Positions 16,686-25,992 of a stretch of 40,537 nt of DNA are shown here, piece after piece. The notes below the pieces were generated by a model, which was not told the DNA's origin, made no database searches, and worked only from the letters and a program-made list of their open reading frames with translations. Numbering within the stretch: the stretch's first letter is position 1; every line of letters begins with the position of its first letter. The position numbers and the translations under genes were made by a program. The DNA is from Candidatus Propionivibrio aalborgensis. GTDB taxonomy: Bacteria > Pseudomonadota > Gammaproteobacteria > Burkholderiales > Rhodocyclaceae. The stretch is from the NCBI RefSeq assembly GCF_900089945.1, contig NZ_FLQY01000201.1:1-40537 (forward strand). The letters are read 5' to 3'.

Positions 16686-17516
16686 TTATCTAAACCATGC
16701 CAAAAGTTTTGACCACCAGCCTCGGGTAGCAGGGAATTCGCTTAGAACCTTGACCAGAATTACAGAGACGTTATCACGTCCACCATTGTCGTTGGCCATT
16801 TGTATGAGCTGCGTTGCCGCCAGTTCAAGATTGGCGGCAAGCATCTGCACGGTGATCTGGATTTCCTCGTCTTCGACCATGTCATTGAGGCCATCCGAGC
16901 ACAACAGATAGATGTCGCCGGGTTGCACCGCGTAGTCATGAATCTCGGTTTCGACTTCCGGATCCACTCCCAGTGCCCGCGTTACCAGGTTCTTGTTCTG
17001 GGAATATTTTGCATCCTCGGCGAGAATCATCCCGCTATCGATCTGCTCCTGCAATAGCGAGTGGTCCCGCGTAATCGCACTGAACTCTTCTCCACGCAGA
17101 CGGTAAAGCCGCGAATCGCCGATGTGTGCAACCGTTACCTGATTGTCGTAGAAAAGTGCCGCCACCAGCGTGGTGCCCATCCCGGCATACTGTGGCTGAC
17201 TTTCCGCCGCATTGTGGATCGCCGAATTGGTCAGCGCCACCTTGTCCAGAATACAGCGGTGCGCAAACGTCTTACCGGTCTCACTGTCGATGGCGTGGGG
17301 TGGCTTGGCGGAAAACGCCGTTTCCAGCTCGGTGGATAGCAACATGGTCGCCATGCCGCTCGCAACCTCACCCGCGTTGTAGCCGCCCATGCCGTCGGCC
17401 AGAATCACGAATCCCTGGTTCGGGTTGGCGAATACCGCATCTTCATTGTGTCTTCGCACCATCCCCGGATCGGTTCTGGCAACGATTTCGAGTGCGCTGC
17501 TTAGCGTGCTGACCAC
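16686..17516 (-). CDS. PP2C-family Ser/Thr protein phosphatase
   Basis: This 276-residue PPM phosphatase has the metal-binding motifs RRHNEDA, ILADGMGGYNAGEVAS, GMGTTLVAAL, VAHIGDSRLYRLR, LCSDGLNDMV and GGRDNVSVIL, so it is complete. It should reverse phosphorylation by the adjacent CHASE2 kinase. The GTG at 17516 is preceded by GGGAGACGAG. It starts 9 bp after the kinase stop and ends 12 bp before the FHA gene, giving a kinase-phosphatase-reader trio. The last residues WWSKLLAWFR form a short hydrophobic tail, possibly membrane-associating. Confidence 0.94.
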   Translation of the reverse strand: MVSTLSSALEIVARTDPGMVRRHNEDAVFANPNQGFVILADGMGGYNAGEVASGMATMLLSTELETAFSAKPPHAIDSETGKTFAHRCILDKVALTNSAIHNAAESQPQYAGMGTTLVAALFYDNQVTVAHIGDSRLYRLRGEEFSAITRDHSLLQEQIDSGMILAEDAKYSQNKNLVTRALGVDPEVETEIHDYAVQPGDIYLLCSDGLNDMVEDEEIQITVQMLAANLELAATQLIQMANDNGGRDNVSVILVKVLSEFPATRGWWSKLLAWFR

Positions 17517-17525
17517 CTCGTCTCC

Positions 17526-20072
17526 CTATAACAGAATATCAACATCGGGATGCTGCGCTGGCGCCTGAATCATGCACGTGCGCAAATCACTTGCCATCTT
17601 TTCGCCCGTCTGGTACCGCTGGTTCATATCTTTGTTCAATGCGCGGTTAATCACCTCTGCCAGGCCGTCAGGCACCTGTGGATTCAAGGTCCGGATATCT
17701 GGCTGCGCCTCGTTGGCTATTCTGAACATCAGTTGCGCCATTGAATCGCCAACAAAAGGCAAGCGGCCGCAAGCCATCTGATAGAGCGTGACACCCAGCG
17801 AGAAAAGATCCGAGCGCCCGTCAATCTTCTTGCCCGATAATTGCTCGGGCGACATATAGCTTGGCGTACCAAGCACCATGCCTGTCTTCGTTCTTGACGA
17901 ATCGGTAATGCGCGCTATACCGAAGTCGGTGACCTTGACCTGATCGGATGCCGGTTCATACATCACGTTGGCGGGCTTCACATCGCGGTGAACAACGTTA
18001 TTGCTGTGCGCATAAGCCAGCGCGTCAGCGACCCGTGCGAGGATGCTCACCACTTGCGGCAACGGCAACAGATTTCCGGGTTTGGTGTAGGGCACGAGAT
18101 CCCGGCCCTTCAGGAATTCCATGGCGATGTAGGCCAGATCGTGCTCCTCGCCCGCATCGTACATGGTGACGATGTTCTGGTGGTTGAGTCGGCCGGCAGT
18201 CTCTGCTTCGCGGAAAAAACGTTGTTTCACGTCGGCCAGTTCGTCTTCTTCGAATTCCTGGGCCAAAGCCATCGTCTTGATCGCCACGATGCGATTGATT
18301 TTTGGATCGCGGCCAAGATAGACAACGCCCATGGCGCCTTTGCCCAACTCCTTTTCGATCTGGTACCGCCCAAGCATCGGTTTTTCGACCTTTCCGTCAC
18401 CGAGCATCATGGTGCTGGCGTTGGTACGTCCACCCGAACCCCCGAGCATGACAGTTTCAGACATCGCTTTGGCTCGGCTGAGGCGCTGTTCGAGATCGCG
18501 GAACTTCGGGTTGTAGTCCGCCATGTACCGGAACGCGGCCTCGGCCTTGTTGAACTGACGCTTGCGCTCAAAATCGAGCGCAAGGTTGTAAAGGTTCTCC
18601 ATCAGCGAATCGTCAAGTGGGCACTTGCGAAACTTGTCGAAGGCCATATCGAGCTGACCCTGCCCCTGGAAAGCGAGGCCAAGCATGCGGTTCGATTCAG
18701 CCGAATCCGCTTCCGATTTCTCCTTGCCTCGTTCGGTCATCAGGAAACGCTTGGTGGTCAGCATCAGATGCCCGACCAGTAGCAGGGTCGCCGATGCCAT
18801 CAACTGTATCCACAGGCCGCTGCCGACCATCAGGCCAAAATGCGCAACCACCAGCGCCACCAATAGCAATGCCGTGGCAATGGCGCCAACACCGGCGGAA
18901 AGACGTGGCAACAGGACAATCAAATACACGGCGACCAGCACGAACGCCCCAAGCGAGGCCCACACCCCCCATTCGGGTGCTATGAAGAAATGCTCCTGCA
19001 GAATGCTTGAAACGGCGTGCGCCAGAGTCAGCACCGGCGCCATTGCGGGCGAAATCGGCGTTACCTGAGTGGTACCCACGCCCGAGGCCGTTGCCCCGAT
19101 CAAAACAATTTTGTCCTGATATTTACTCGCCGGGATCTTGCCGGTGAGAACATCATAGAAGGAATCAACCTGGAACGCCGGCTTGCCCTCATGCCCAGCG
19201 TAAAAAAAAGTATGCATCTGCGTTATCGTGTCGGTCGGAATACGCAGACTGCCCAGGCGAACTTCTCTGCCAGCCGCCACACGAATATCGGCCGGACCAA
19301 GATTAAGGCTCGCCGCGGCAATCATCAATGACAGCGAGGGGAAATAATCGTCGTAATGGCGCAGCACCAGCGGTTCGGTACGGATCGCACCGTCGACGTC
19401 CACGACGGAATTCAGGTGTCCAATGGCAGCAGCCCTGGCGCCAAGCCCTTCGATCGGCACTTGCAGTGACAGGGTTTGCCAGACATCGCCACTGCCATCG
19501 GTGATCTGCGACAGCCGGCTCTTCGCGACAAACTCCGGCAAAACCTGGTCCGGCCTGCCTCTCGGTTCTCCCAATACAAACAGCATGGGTAGCAGGACAT
19601 TCCCGGCCCTGCCGATGCTGTCGGTCAGAATGCGATCGGTGTTCAGCGCAAGCTCGGCCTCCTGAAGCACGCCGCCGATCTTCTGCAGACCAGGCGACGG
19701 CTCGACGTTTTCCGAAGCCTGCCGGTAAATGTCGAGCAAGCGCGTGACATAGGCGTAGCCGGGGTCGATCTGCGGCTCGAAGAAAAAAACCGTGTTGGCC
19801 ACCACCTTGGCCTTGCCGGCCGCCAACAGATCCGTCATTCTGGCCAGTTGATCACGCGGCCACGGCCAGCGTCCGAGGTTGGCAATCGAAGCATCGTCAA
19901 TGGCGATGACCGCTACTCGATCAAGCGGTGTCTTGCTTGATGCCTGCACGCCAAGGTCATAGGCCTTGCGTTCCAGACTGCCAATCAGATCGCCGTTGGC
20001 GGCAACAAGCATGACGCAACTCACCGCCAGACCGAGAAACCAGTCAGTCTTCCAGAATCCCGTCTTGCCCAT
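17526..20072 (-). CDS. CHASE2-domain transmembrane Ser/Thr protein kinase
   Basis: This 848-residue protein starts at ATG 20072, which has GAGGGG seven bases upstream; a TTG six bases further out is less likely. It has an N-terminal membrane segment (about 8-28), an extracytoplasmic CHASE2 sensor (about 35-360), and three helices (about 366-440). A TPR-like stretch (about 460-530) is followed by a complete Hanks-type kinase domain (about 568-835): GKGAMGVVYLG, Lys599 in AIK, HRDVKPANV (Asp697), DFG (Asp716) and MSPE. The juxtamembrane segment holds two similar motifs, ETVML and STMML. It heads the signalling operon. Confidence 0.95.
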   Translation of the reverse strand: MGKTGFWKTDWFLGLAVSCVMLVAANGDLIGSLERKAYDLGVQASSKTPLDRVAVIAIDDASIANLGRWPWPRDQLARMTDLLAAGKAKVVANTVFFFEPQIDPGYAYVTRLLDIYRQASENVEPSPGLQKIGGVLQEAELALNTDRILTDSIGRAGNVLLPMLFVLGEPRGRPDQVLPEFVAKSRLSQITDGSGDVWQTLSLQVPIEGLGARAAAIGHLNSVVDVDGAIRTEPLVLRHYDDYFPSLSLMIAAASLNLGPADIRVAAGREVRLGSLRIPTDTITQMHTFFYAGHEGKPAFQVDSFYDVLTGKIPASKYQDKIVLIGATASGVGTTQVTPISPAMAPVLTLAHAVSSILQEHFFIAPEWGVWASLGAFVLVAVYLIVLLPRLSAGVGAIATALLLVALVVAHFGLMVGSGLWIQLMASATLLLVGHLMLTTKRFLMTERGKEKSEADSAESNRMLGLAFQGQGQLDMAFDKFRKCPLDDSLMENLYNLALDFERKRQFNKAEAAFRYMADYNPKFRDLEQRLSRAKAMSETVMLGGSGGRTNASTMMLGDGKVEKPMLGRYQIEKELGKGAMGVVYLGRDPKINRIVAIKTMALAQEFEEDELADVKQRFFREAETAGRLNHQNIVTMYDAGEEHDLAYIAMEFLKGRDLVPYTKPGNLLPLPQVVSILARVADALAYAHSNNVVHRDVKPANVMYEPASDQVKVTDFGIARITDSSRTKTGMVLGTPSYMSPEQLSGKKIDGRSDLFSLGVTLYQMACGRLPFVGDSMAQLMFRIANEAQPDIRTLNPQVPDGLAEVINRALNKDMNQRYQTGEKMASDLRTCMIQAPAQHPDVDILL

Positions 20073-20192
20073 GCTCAATCCCCTCGTGGCGCATCGATCA
20101 GGACGGTCTCTTCGACACCGCTCGCAATCATGCCGTCAGGTTATCGCCTGCTTTGGCGCAATATGCGAAGGAGAAACAGCAGTCCTTGGCGC

Positions 20193-20222
20193 ATTGTTAC
20201 AGTTCTGCCCAATCAGAGTCAA
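20193..20222 (-). promoter_or_regulatory. Candidate sigma70 promoter of the signalling operon
   Basis: On the minus strand TTGACT (20222-20217) is followed after 17 bp by TAACAAT (20199-20193), about 120 bp upstream of the kinase start. The -35 matches five of six consensus bases; the -10 is weaker. The octamer TTGGCGCA occurs twice on the plus strand just downstream (20153-20160 and 20186-20193, the second overlapping the -10), a possible regulator site. It is the best promoter-like sequence in the 186-bp gap. Confidence 0.5.
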
Positions 20223-20258
20223 TCGGCGCGTTCCGGTGCCTTCCGGTATGTTCGGCGA

Positions 20259-21218
20259 TTAGCCTCCATAGGGCAGTTCGATGCCCAGGCCACGCTCCCG
20301 CGCCAAAGCTTCGAGCCGCACAGCCAGCGCAATATCCTGAATGGCCATGCCCTGCGATTCGAACAGCGTGATCTCCTCGGGCGTGCTGCGCCCGGCATGG
20401 CGTCCGCTGATCACATCTCCCAGTTCGACGAGTTGCCGCTCGCGCAATCGTCCTTTTTCCAGCGATGGCAGTAAATCACCCGCTTCCCTGAGTGCCGTTT
20501 CCACGCTATCGACGACGATGGTATTGCTGGCCTTGATCACACCCTCGCCCACTTCCCGCCTGATTAGCGAATTGGAACCCGCCGCGTTGATATGTGTACC
20601 CGGCGACAGCCAGCTTGCTTCAAACAAGGGCGTAGCCGCCGTTGTTATGGTACTGACGATATCGCTGTCGCGCACCACTTCTTCCGCCGTAGCGGCCGCC
20701 CGCACGTCGATCCCGAGGCGCCCGGACAGTTTCGTACAAAATGCAGCGAGGCGTTCCGCATTTCGGGCAAAAACCTTGATCTGCCGTAGCGAACGCACCG
20801 CGGCAACTGCCTCGATATGCCCTTCAGCCTGCCAGCCGGCGCCAAAAACGCCCAACACTTCAGCATCACGCCGGGCCAACCAGCGAGTCGCCACGCCCGA
20901 GGCAGCCCCGGTGCGCACCATGCCAAGCAAATCGGCCTCAAGCACAACACGCAATTTTCCCGTCGAGGCGCTGAATACATGGACCACAAACCGCACGCCC
21001 GAACGATTGCTGGTGTAGGCCTTGTAACCGATGGCGTCGCTCCCCGGCAGGGCGCCTTGCAGGATATGCAGCGTTGTTTGCGGTAGCCGCGTACGCTGGC
21101 GAGGTGAGTCGACGGCCCGGCCGAGCGAGAGCTCGCGATGCGCTTCTTCCACCGCTTCGATAGCCAATGGCATGGTCAATAATTGGCGGATATCCGCTTC
21201 GGTCAAAAACAAAGACAT
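20259..21218 (-). CDS. Ornithine cyclodeaminase / mu-crystallin family protein
   Basis: This 319-residue protein of the OCD/mu-crystallin NAD(P)-binding family shows MVRTGAASGVATRWLA, the Rossmann loop GVFGAGWQAEGH, and VVVDSVETALREAGDL with the family's conserved Asp. The Lys in YKAYTSN fits the substrate site. Members act as ornithine cyclodeaminase, alanine dehydrogenase, or ketimine/pyrroline-2-carboxylate reductase; sequence reading alone does not choose among them. GGAGAG precedes the ATG. It is a single gene between the sucD terminator and the signalling-operon promoter, with no pathway partner beside it. Confidence 0.88.
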   Translation of the reverse strand: MSLFLTEADIRQLLTMPLAIEAVEEAHRELSLGRAVDSPRQRTRLPQTTLHILQGALPGSDAIGYKAYTSNRSGVRFVVHVFSASTGKLRVVLEADLLGMVRTGAASGVATRWLARRDAEVLGVFGAGWQAEGHIEAVAAVRSLRQIKVFARNAERLAAFCTKLSGRLGIDVRAAATAEEVVRDSDIVSTITTAATPLFEASWLSPGTHINAAGSNSLIRREVGEGVIKASNTIVVDSVETALREAGDLLPSLEKGRLRERQLVELGDVISGRHAGRSTPEEITLFESQGMAIQDIALAVRLEALARERGLGIELPYGG

Positions 21219-21305
21219 ATGCTCTCCACAAGTTAGGCTAGATCACGCGTCAGATTATATGCACCCAAAGAACCAGCCGCCATTGCAACTTCTGAAACCA
21301 CAATA

Positions 21306-21333
21306 AAAAAGGCAGACTGCCGTCTGCCTTTTT
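21306..21333. terminator. Intrinsic terminator downstream of sucD
   Basis: A 12-bp stem AAAAAGGCAGAC / GTCTGCCTTTTT with a TGCC loop lies 18 bp beyond the sucD stop. On the minus strand the hairpin runs into a T-rich tract (TTTTTATTG), giving a good rho-independent terminator for sucCD. It is symmetric and could work on the plus strand too. Confidence 0.9.
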
Positions 21334-21350
21334 GGGTGAATCAATCACAC

Positions 21351-22247
21351 TTACTTGAGCAATCCCTTAAGCAGCTTGCCCATTTCCGACGGATCGCGCG
21401 TCACGGTGAAACCACACTCTTCCATGATGGCCAGCTTGGCATTGGCCGTATCGGCACCGCCCGAAATCAGCGCACCAGCGTGACCCATGCGTTTGCCGGC
21501 CGGAGCGGTGACCCCAGCGATGAAACCAACAATCGGCTTCTTCATGTTTTCCTTGCACCAGTAGGCTGCATCGGCTTCATCCGGACCACCGATTTCACCA
21601 ATCATGATCACGGCGTCCGTATCCGGATCGTCGTTGAACATGCGCATGATGTCGATGTGCTTGAGCCCGTTGATCGGATCACCACCGGTACCGACCGCAG
21701 TCGACTGGCCGAGCCCGATTTCGGTCAGTTGGCCGACCGCTTCATAGGTCAGCGTTCCCGAACGCGAAACGACACCGATGCGGCCCTTCTTGTGAATGTG
21801 GCCGGGCATGATGCCAATCTTGACCTCGTCGGGAGTGATGAGACCAGGACAGTTCGGTCCGAGCAGCAACGTCTTCTTGCCACCGGCGGCTTCCCGCTTC
21901 TTCATCATGTTGCGCACTTCGAGCATGTCGCGAACCGGAATGCCCTCGGTGATGCAGATGGCCAGATCAAGCTCGGCTTCGACGGCTTCCCAGATCGCCG
22001 CAGCGGCTCCGGGTGGAGGAACGTAAATCACCGAGACAGTTGCGCCGGTTTGCTTGGCGGCTTCCTTGACCGTAGCGTAGATCGGAATGCCAAGAAGCGA
22101 CTCTCCGGCCTTTTTCGGATTGACGCCAGCGACAAAGCAATTCTTGCCGTTGGCGTATTCCTGGCACTTTTCCGTATGAAACTGACCGGTCTTTCCGGTC
22201 ATTCCCTGGGTGATGATTTTGGTGTTTTTGTTGATCAGAATCGACAT
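21351..22247 (-). CDS. sucD: Succinyl-CoA synthetase alpha subunit
   Basis: This 298-residue ligase subunit binds CoA and carries the phosphohistidine His256 in [14 protein letters not shown]. The CoA-binding region [15 protein letters not shown], and the conserved GPNCPGLI and [11 protein letters not shown] blocks are intact. With SucC it makes ATP or GTP in the TCA cycle. The gene begins 9 bp after sucC and is followed by a terminator, so sucCD is a short operon, perhaps including the upstream DUF2889 gene. Confidence 0.98.
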   Translation of the reverse strand: MSILINKNTKIITQGMTGKTGQFHTEKCQEYANGKNCFVAGVNPKKAGESLLGIPIYATVKEAAKQTGATVSVIYVPPPGAAAAIWEAVEAELDLAICITEGIPVRDMLEVRNMMKKREAAGGKKTLLLGPNCPGLITPDEVKIGIMPGHIHKKGRIGVVSRSGTLTYEAVGQLTEIGLGQSTAVGTGGDPINGLKHIDIMRMFNDDPDTDAVIMIGEIGGPDEADAAYWCKENMKKPIVGFIAGVTAPAGKRMGHAGALISGGADTANAKLAIMEECGFTVTRDPSEMGKLLKGLLK

Positions 22248-22256
22248 GTTGGCTCC

Positions 22257-23417
22257 TTACTTGACCGCGGCAACGATCTTGGTGGCGGCTTCGGCCATGG
22301 AATTGGCAGTGATGATCGGCAGACCGGAGTCCTTCAGGATCTTCTTGCCGATATCCTCGTTGGTGCCCTTCATGCGCACAACCAGCGGTACCGTCAAATG
22401 GGTTTCACGGGCGGCGGCAACGACGCCGTCGGCGATGGTGTCGCATCTCATGATGCCGCCAAAGATGTTAACCAAAATGCCCTTGACCTTCGGGTTCTTG
22501 AGCATGATCTTGAATGCCTCGGTAACCTTTTCGGTTGTTGCACCACCACCGACGTCGAGGAAGTTGGCGGGTTCGGCACCGAACAGCTTGATCGTGTCCA
22601 TCGTCGCCATGGCCAGACCGGCACCGTTCACCAGACAGCCGATATTGCCGTCAAGCGAAATGTAGGTGAGGTCAAATTTCGAGGCCTCGACTTCGTCAGC
22701 GTCTTCCTCGTCGAGATCGCGGTACGCCACGATTTCCGGATGGCGGTAAAGCGCATTCGAGTCAAAATTGAATTTGGCGTCGAGTGCCTTGATATTGCCA
22801 TCGCCTTCGAGAATCAACGGATTGATTTCTGCCAGCGATGCATCGGTTTCCATGTAGCAGGTATACAGGCCCTTGAGTGCTGCCACGGCCTTGCCTACGG
22901 AGGCTTCCGGAACGCCAATGCCCTTGGCCAGTTCGGTCGCCTGTGCATCGGTCAGGCCGACTGCCGGGTCAACAAAGGCCTTGAGAATCTTCTCGGGGGT
23001 TTCGTGCGCCACTTCCTCGATGTTCATGCCGCCTTCTGAGGACGCCATCATGGCCACCGTCTGGGTGACGCGATCGGTCAGCGCGGCAACGTAGTATTCC
23101 TTCTTGATGTCGGCGCCTTCCTCGATCAGCAGGCGACGGACCTTTTGACCGGTTGGCCCGGTCTGATGCGTAACCAGCTGCATGCCGAGGATCTCGCCAG
23201 CATATTGGCGCACTTCGTCCAGCGACTTGGCAACCTTCACGCCGCCGCCCTTGCCACGACCACCGGCATGAATCTGGGCCTTGACAACCCAGACTTTTCC
23301 GCCAAGTGATTCAGCCGCTTTTACCGCATCATCGACGGAACTGCTGAATACACCACGCGGAACCACCACGCCGAACTTTTTGAGAAGTTCCTTCCCCTGA
23401 TATTCGTGAATTTTCAT
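22257..23417 (-). CDS. sucC: Succinyl-CoA synthetase beta subunit
   Basis: This 386-residue ATP-grasp subunit starts [17 protein letters not shown], with nucleotide-binding elements [26 protein letters not shown] and the [16 protein letters not shown] / [13 protein letters not shown] segments. Length is standard. GGAAGG precedes the ATG. It is a central-metabolism gene with no peculiarities; the same-strand DUF2889 gene ends 47 bp upstream. Confidence 0.98.
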   Translation of the reverse strand: MKIHEYQGKELLKKFGVVVPRGVFSSSVDDAVKAAESLGGKVWVVKAQIHAGGRGKGGGVKVAKSLDEVRQYAGEILGMQLVTHQTGPTGQKVRRLLIEEGADIKKEYYVAALTDRVTQTVAMMASSEGGMNIEEVAHETPEKILKAFVDPAVGLTDAQATELAKGIGVPEASVGKAVAALKGLYTCYMETDASLAEINPLILEGDGNIKALDAKFNFDSNALYRHPEIVAYRDLDEEDADEVEASKFDLTYISLDGNIGCLVNGAGLAMATMDTIKLFGAEPANFLDVGGGATTEKVTEAFKIMLKNPKVKGILVNIFGGIMRCDTIADGVVAAARETHLTVPLVVRMKGTNEDIGKKILKDSGLPIITANSMAEAATKIVAAVK

Positions 23418-23464
23418 GCGCCTTCCTTGCTTGAAATTAAGTGACGATCTTTAGGCAGGATCCC

Positions 23465-24016
23465 CTACCCGGGGTTCTGGTTGCGATACCAGCGCGGGTA
23501 ATAGCGCTGAACCGTTTCCGAATGCGAAACCAGTGCGTGACATCGATCAAGCTGAAAGGGCTTATGTTCGCTGTCGTGCTCATCAACCGCTTCACCGGCC
23601 AGCGTCTGCAACGCAACGGTTGGCAGAAACATCAGCAGTTCGCTCATGTGCGCGCAACCTCGCGTCATACCGAACATATCCTTGACAGCTTTCAGAAAAC
23701 CCTTGAACAGATTCAAGCCGACAATCTTCGAGTAGTCCGGCGGGTTGGTGTCGCAATAGCCCGGGTAGGGCGCTGCATCGGCACACGTCGCCGCCTCTAG
23801 AATTGTCTTCTTGCTGTCGATCGTTATCCGCACCGACATGTCGTGCACCGCCTGACCCGGCCTGATCAGACCGGACGACAGCGGAAAATCATGATCCTTC
23901 GTATCCACCAGGCGCGCTTCAATGTCCCATAAGCCATCCGCACGCTTGAAACCCTCGAACTTGACGCTACGCTGATGCATGCGGACGCGTTTTGCGCTAG
24001 GAGTAGGAAGTGGCAT
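23465..24016 (-). CDS. DUF2889 family protein
   Basis: This 183-residue protein matches the DUF2889 pattern: RADGLWDIEARLVDTKDHDF, HDMSVRITID, a PYPGYCDTNPPDY segment and GCAHMSELLMFLPTVALQT, followed by a tail with YYPRWYRNQNP. No signal peptide or membrane segment is seen. Function of the family is unknown; conserved His, Cys and Glu residues would allow metal binding, which is speculation. It is read towards sucC and could be the first gene of that operon. The start at 24016 has only a weak GGGAT site; a Met 12 codons in is the alternative. Confidence 0.85.
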   Translation of the reverse strand: MPLPTPSAKRVRMHQRSVKFEGFKRADGLWDIEARLVDTKDHDFPLSSGLIRPGQAVHDMSVRITIDSKKTILEAATCADAAPYPGYCDTNPPDYSKIVGLNLFKGFLKAVKDMFGMTRGCAHMSELLMFLPTVALQTLAGEAVDEHDSEHKPFQLDRCHALVSHSETVQRYYPRWYRNQNPG

Positions 24017-24162
24017 TGAAAATCCCGGGATGGCAAATCAGTACGTTACGTACCTGAATGCATTGGCCGATTCTAGCACAAAAGAGAAGGCTGTTTTGAC
24101 GAAACCTGTTCGCTCAGTATTGACAGTACAATCCGCCAGTCATCATCCCTGCACATTTGCGA

Positions 24163-25935
24163 ATGAACAACGCGGCGATCCGGTATTCCATTCGTCCCTT
24201 GAGCGTGCATGCGCACACTTTCGAGGGGCGTTGCACCGTCGCGTCGCCCGACCCGACCGGCCAGTGCTTCTCCCTCCCGGCCTGGATTCCCGGCAGCTAC
24301 CTGATACGCGACTTTGCGCGGCACATTGTCGCCATCCGCGCCGTGTCGGGTAGCAGGCCGGTAAGCCTGACAAAACTGGACAAACACACCTGGCAGGCTG
24401 CACGGCTGAAGCATGGCGAGTCGATTACCGTCACCTGTGAGGTCTATGCGTGGGACCTTTCGGTTCGCGGCGCGCACCTCGACGAGACCCATGCCTTTTT
24501 TAACGGCACCAGCGTATTCCTGCGCGTTCTTGGGCAGGAAGAACTCCCCTGCCTGATCGACATCCAGCCACCGGCAGGCGAGGCCTTCAAGGATTGGCGC
24601 ATAGCCACGGCATTGGAACCGGCGCACGGCGAGCAGCATTGCGCGAAGCGGCATGGTTATGGCCTTTACCGTGCCGCCAGTTACGACGAATTGATCGACC
24701 ATCCGGTCGAGATGGGTCGCTTTGCTCTCGCGCGTTTTGTTGCGCGTGGAATCCCGCACGAGATAGCGATCACCGGGCAACACGATTGCGACATGCAGCG
24801 TCTGACCGCCGACCTCAAACGCATCTGCGAATGGCAGATTCGCTTCTTTGGTGAGCCGGCGCCGATGCCCCGCTACGTCTTTCTCATCACCGCAGTCGGC
24901 GACGCTTATGGCGGTCTGGAGCATCGTGCCTCGACCGCCCTGCTGTGCTCGCGCAACGACTTGCCGTGGCGCGGCATGAAGAAGATGAGCGAGGGCTATC
25001 GCACGTTTCTCGGCCTGTGCAGCCACGAATATTTCCATACCTGGAACGTAAAGCGCATCAGACCCGCGGCCTTCACGCCATACGACCTCGACCGCGAGAA
25101 TTACACGACCTTGCTCTGGGCTTTTGAGGGCATAACGTCCTACTACGACGATCTGGCCCTCCTGCGTTGCGGCGCCATCGAGCTCCAGGACTGGCTCGAA
25201 CTCCTGGCGAAAACGATCAGCAACGTTCAGCGCGGTCCCGGCCGCCGGCGACAGACCCTGGCCGAATCAAGCTTCGATGCCTGGAACAAATTCTATCGGC
25301 CGGACGAAAATACCCCGAATGCGGTCGTCAGCTACTACGCCAAAGGCGCGCTGGTCGCGCTTGCCCTCGATCTCACGCTGCGCAACAAGACCAACGGGGC
25401 AATATCGCTCGATGACATCATGCGCGCGCTCTGGCAACGCCACGGGAAAACCGGAATTGGCGTCGGCGAGGAAGATATCCGGCTGATCGCCGAAGAATGC
25501 TCCGGACTCAATCTGAAGCGTTTCTTTTCGGCTGCGGTGCACGGCACCGGTGAATTGCCGCTGAAAAAGCTTCTGGCGACCTTCGGCCTGAAGCTCGAGT
25601 GGGTGGCGGCGGAAACGCCTTCGTTTGGCGTAAAGACCGCCGATGAAGGGGGCCAGCTCAAGCTGACAACGGTATACGACGACAGCGCCGCGCAGCGGGC
25701 CGGGCTCTCCGCCGGCGACGTCCTGCTGGCCATTAATGACTTGCGCGTTGCGTCCACGAACATCGACAAGCTCCTCACCCGTTGCCAGCCCGGCGATACC
25801 GTCAAAGTGCACGCCTTCCGGCGTGACGAACTGAAGGAATTCAGGGTCCGGCTCGATCGATCTCAAGACGACATGGCCAGGCTGGTCGCCGACGCGCGTC
25901 CCAATAACTTACGGCGGCGCTGGCTGGGAATCTGA
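24163..25935 (+). CDS. M61 family metallopeptidase with PDZ domain
   Basis: This 590-residue protein of the M61 (glycyl aminopeptidase-like) family has the zinc motif H288-E-Y-F-H292 in CSHEYFHTWNVKRIRP and the third ligand E322 in WAFEGITSYY. The N-terminal domain has the SLPAWIPGSYLIRDFARHI signature, and a PDZ domain lies at about 500-570 (AQRAGLSAGDVLLAINDLRV). No signal peptide is evident, so it is probably cytoplasmic. I chose the ATG at 24163; a TTG six bases upstream is also in frame, and neither has a clear ribosome site. It is divergent from the DUF2889 gene. Confidence 0.93.
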   Translation: MNNAAIRYSIRPLSVHAHTFEGRCTVASPDPTGQCFSLPAWIPGSYLIRDFARHIVAIRAVSGSRPVSLTKLDKHTWQAARLKHGESITVTCEVYAWDLSVRGAHLDETHAFFNGTSVFLRVLGQEELPCLIDIQPPAGEAFKDWRIATALEPAHGEQHCAKRHGYGLYRAASYDELIDHPVEMGRFALARFVARGIPHEIAITGQHDCDMQRLTADLKRICEWQIRFFGEPAPMPRYVFLITAVGDAYGGLEHRASTALLCSRNDLPWRGMKKMSEGYRTFLGLCSHEYFHTWNVKRIRPAAFTPYDLDRENYTTLLWAFEGITSYYDDLALLRCGAIELQDWLELLAKTISNVQRGPGRRRQTLAESSFDAWNKFYRPDENTPNAVVSYYAKGALVALALDLTLRNKTNGAISLDDIMRALWQRHGKTGIGVGEEDIRLIAEECSGLNLKRFFSAAVHGTGELPLKKLLATFGLKLEWVAAETPSFGVKTADEGGQLKLTTVYDDSAAQRAGLSAGDVLLAINDLRVASTNIDKLLTRCQPGDTVKVHAFRRDELKEFRVRLDRSQDDMARLVADARPNNLRRRWLGI

Positions 25936-25992
25936 ACGACAAGCCAGCGAACGGTTTCCGATATCGCAGCCAACACCAACGGCCTATCGACA

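Noticed and set aside
21336-23039. 567-codon open frame on the plus strand
   Set aside because: It is exactly antisense to sucD and sucC, whose protein signatures are certain; codon bias of GC-rich genes leaves such mirror frames open.
24041-24053. GTACGTTACGTAC dyad upstream of the DUF2889 gene
   Set aside because: Arms are only five bases around an odd centre, common by chance; no promoter boxes fit around it.
24073-25038. 321-codon minus-strand frame
   Set aside because: It lies antisense to the M61 peptidase, has no recognisable domain, and would overlap a well-supported gene along its length.
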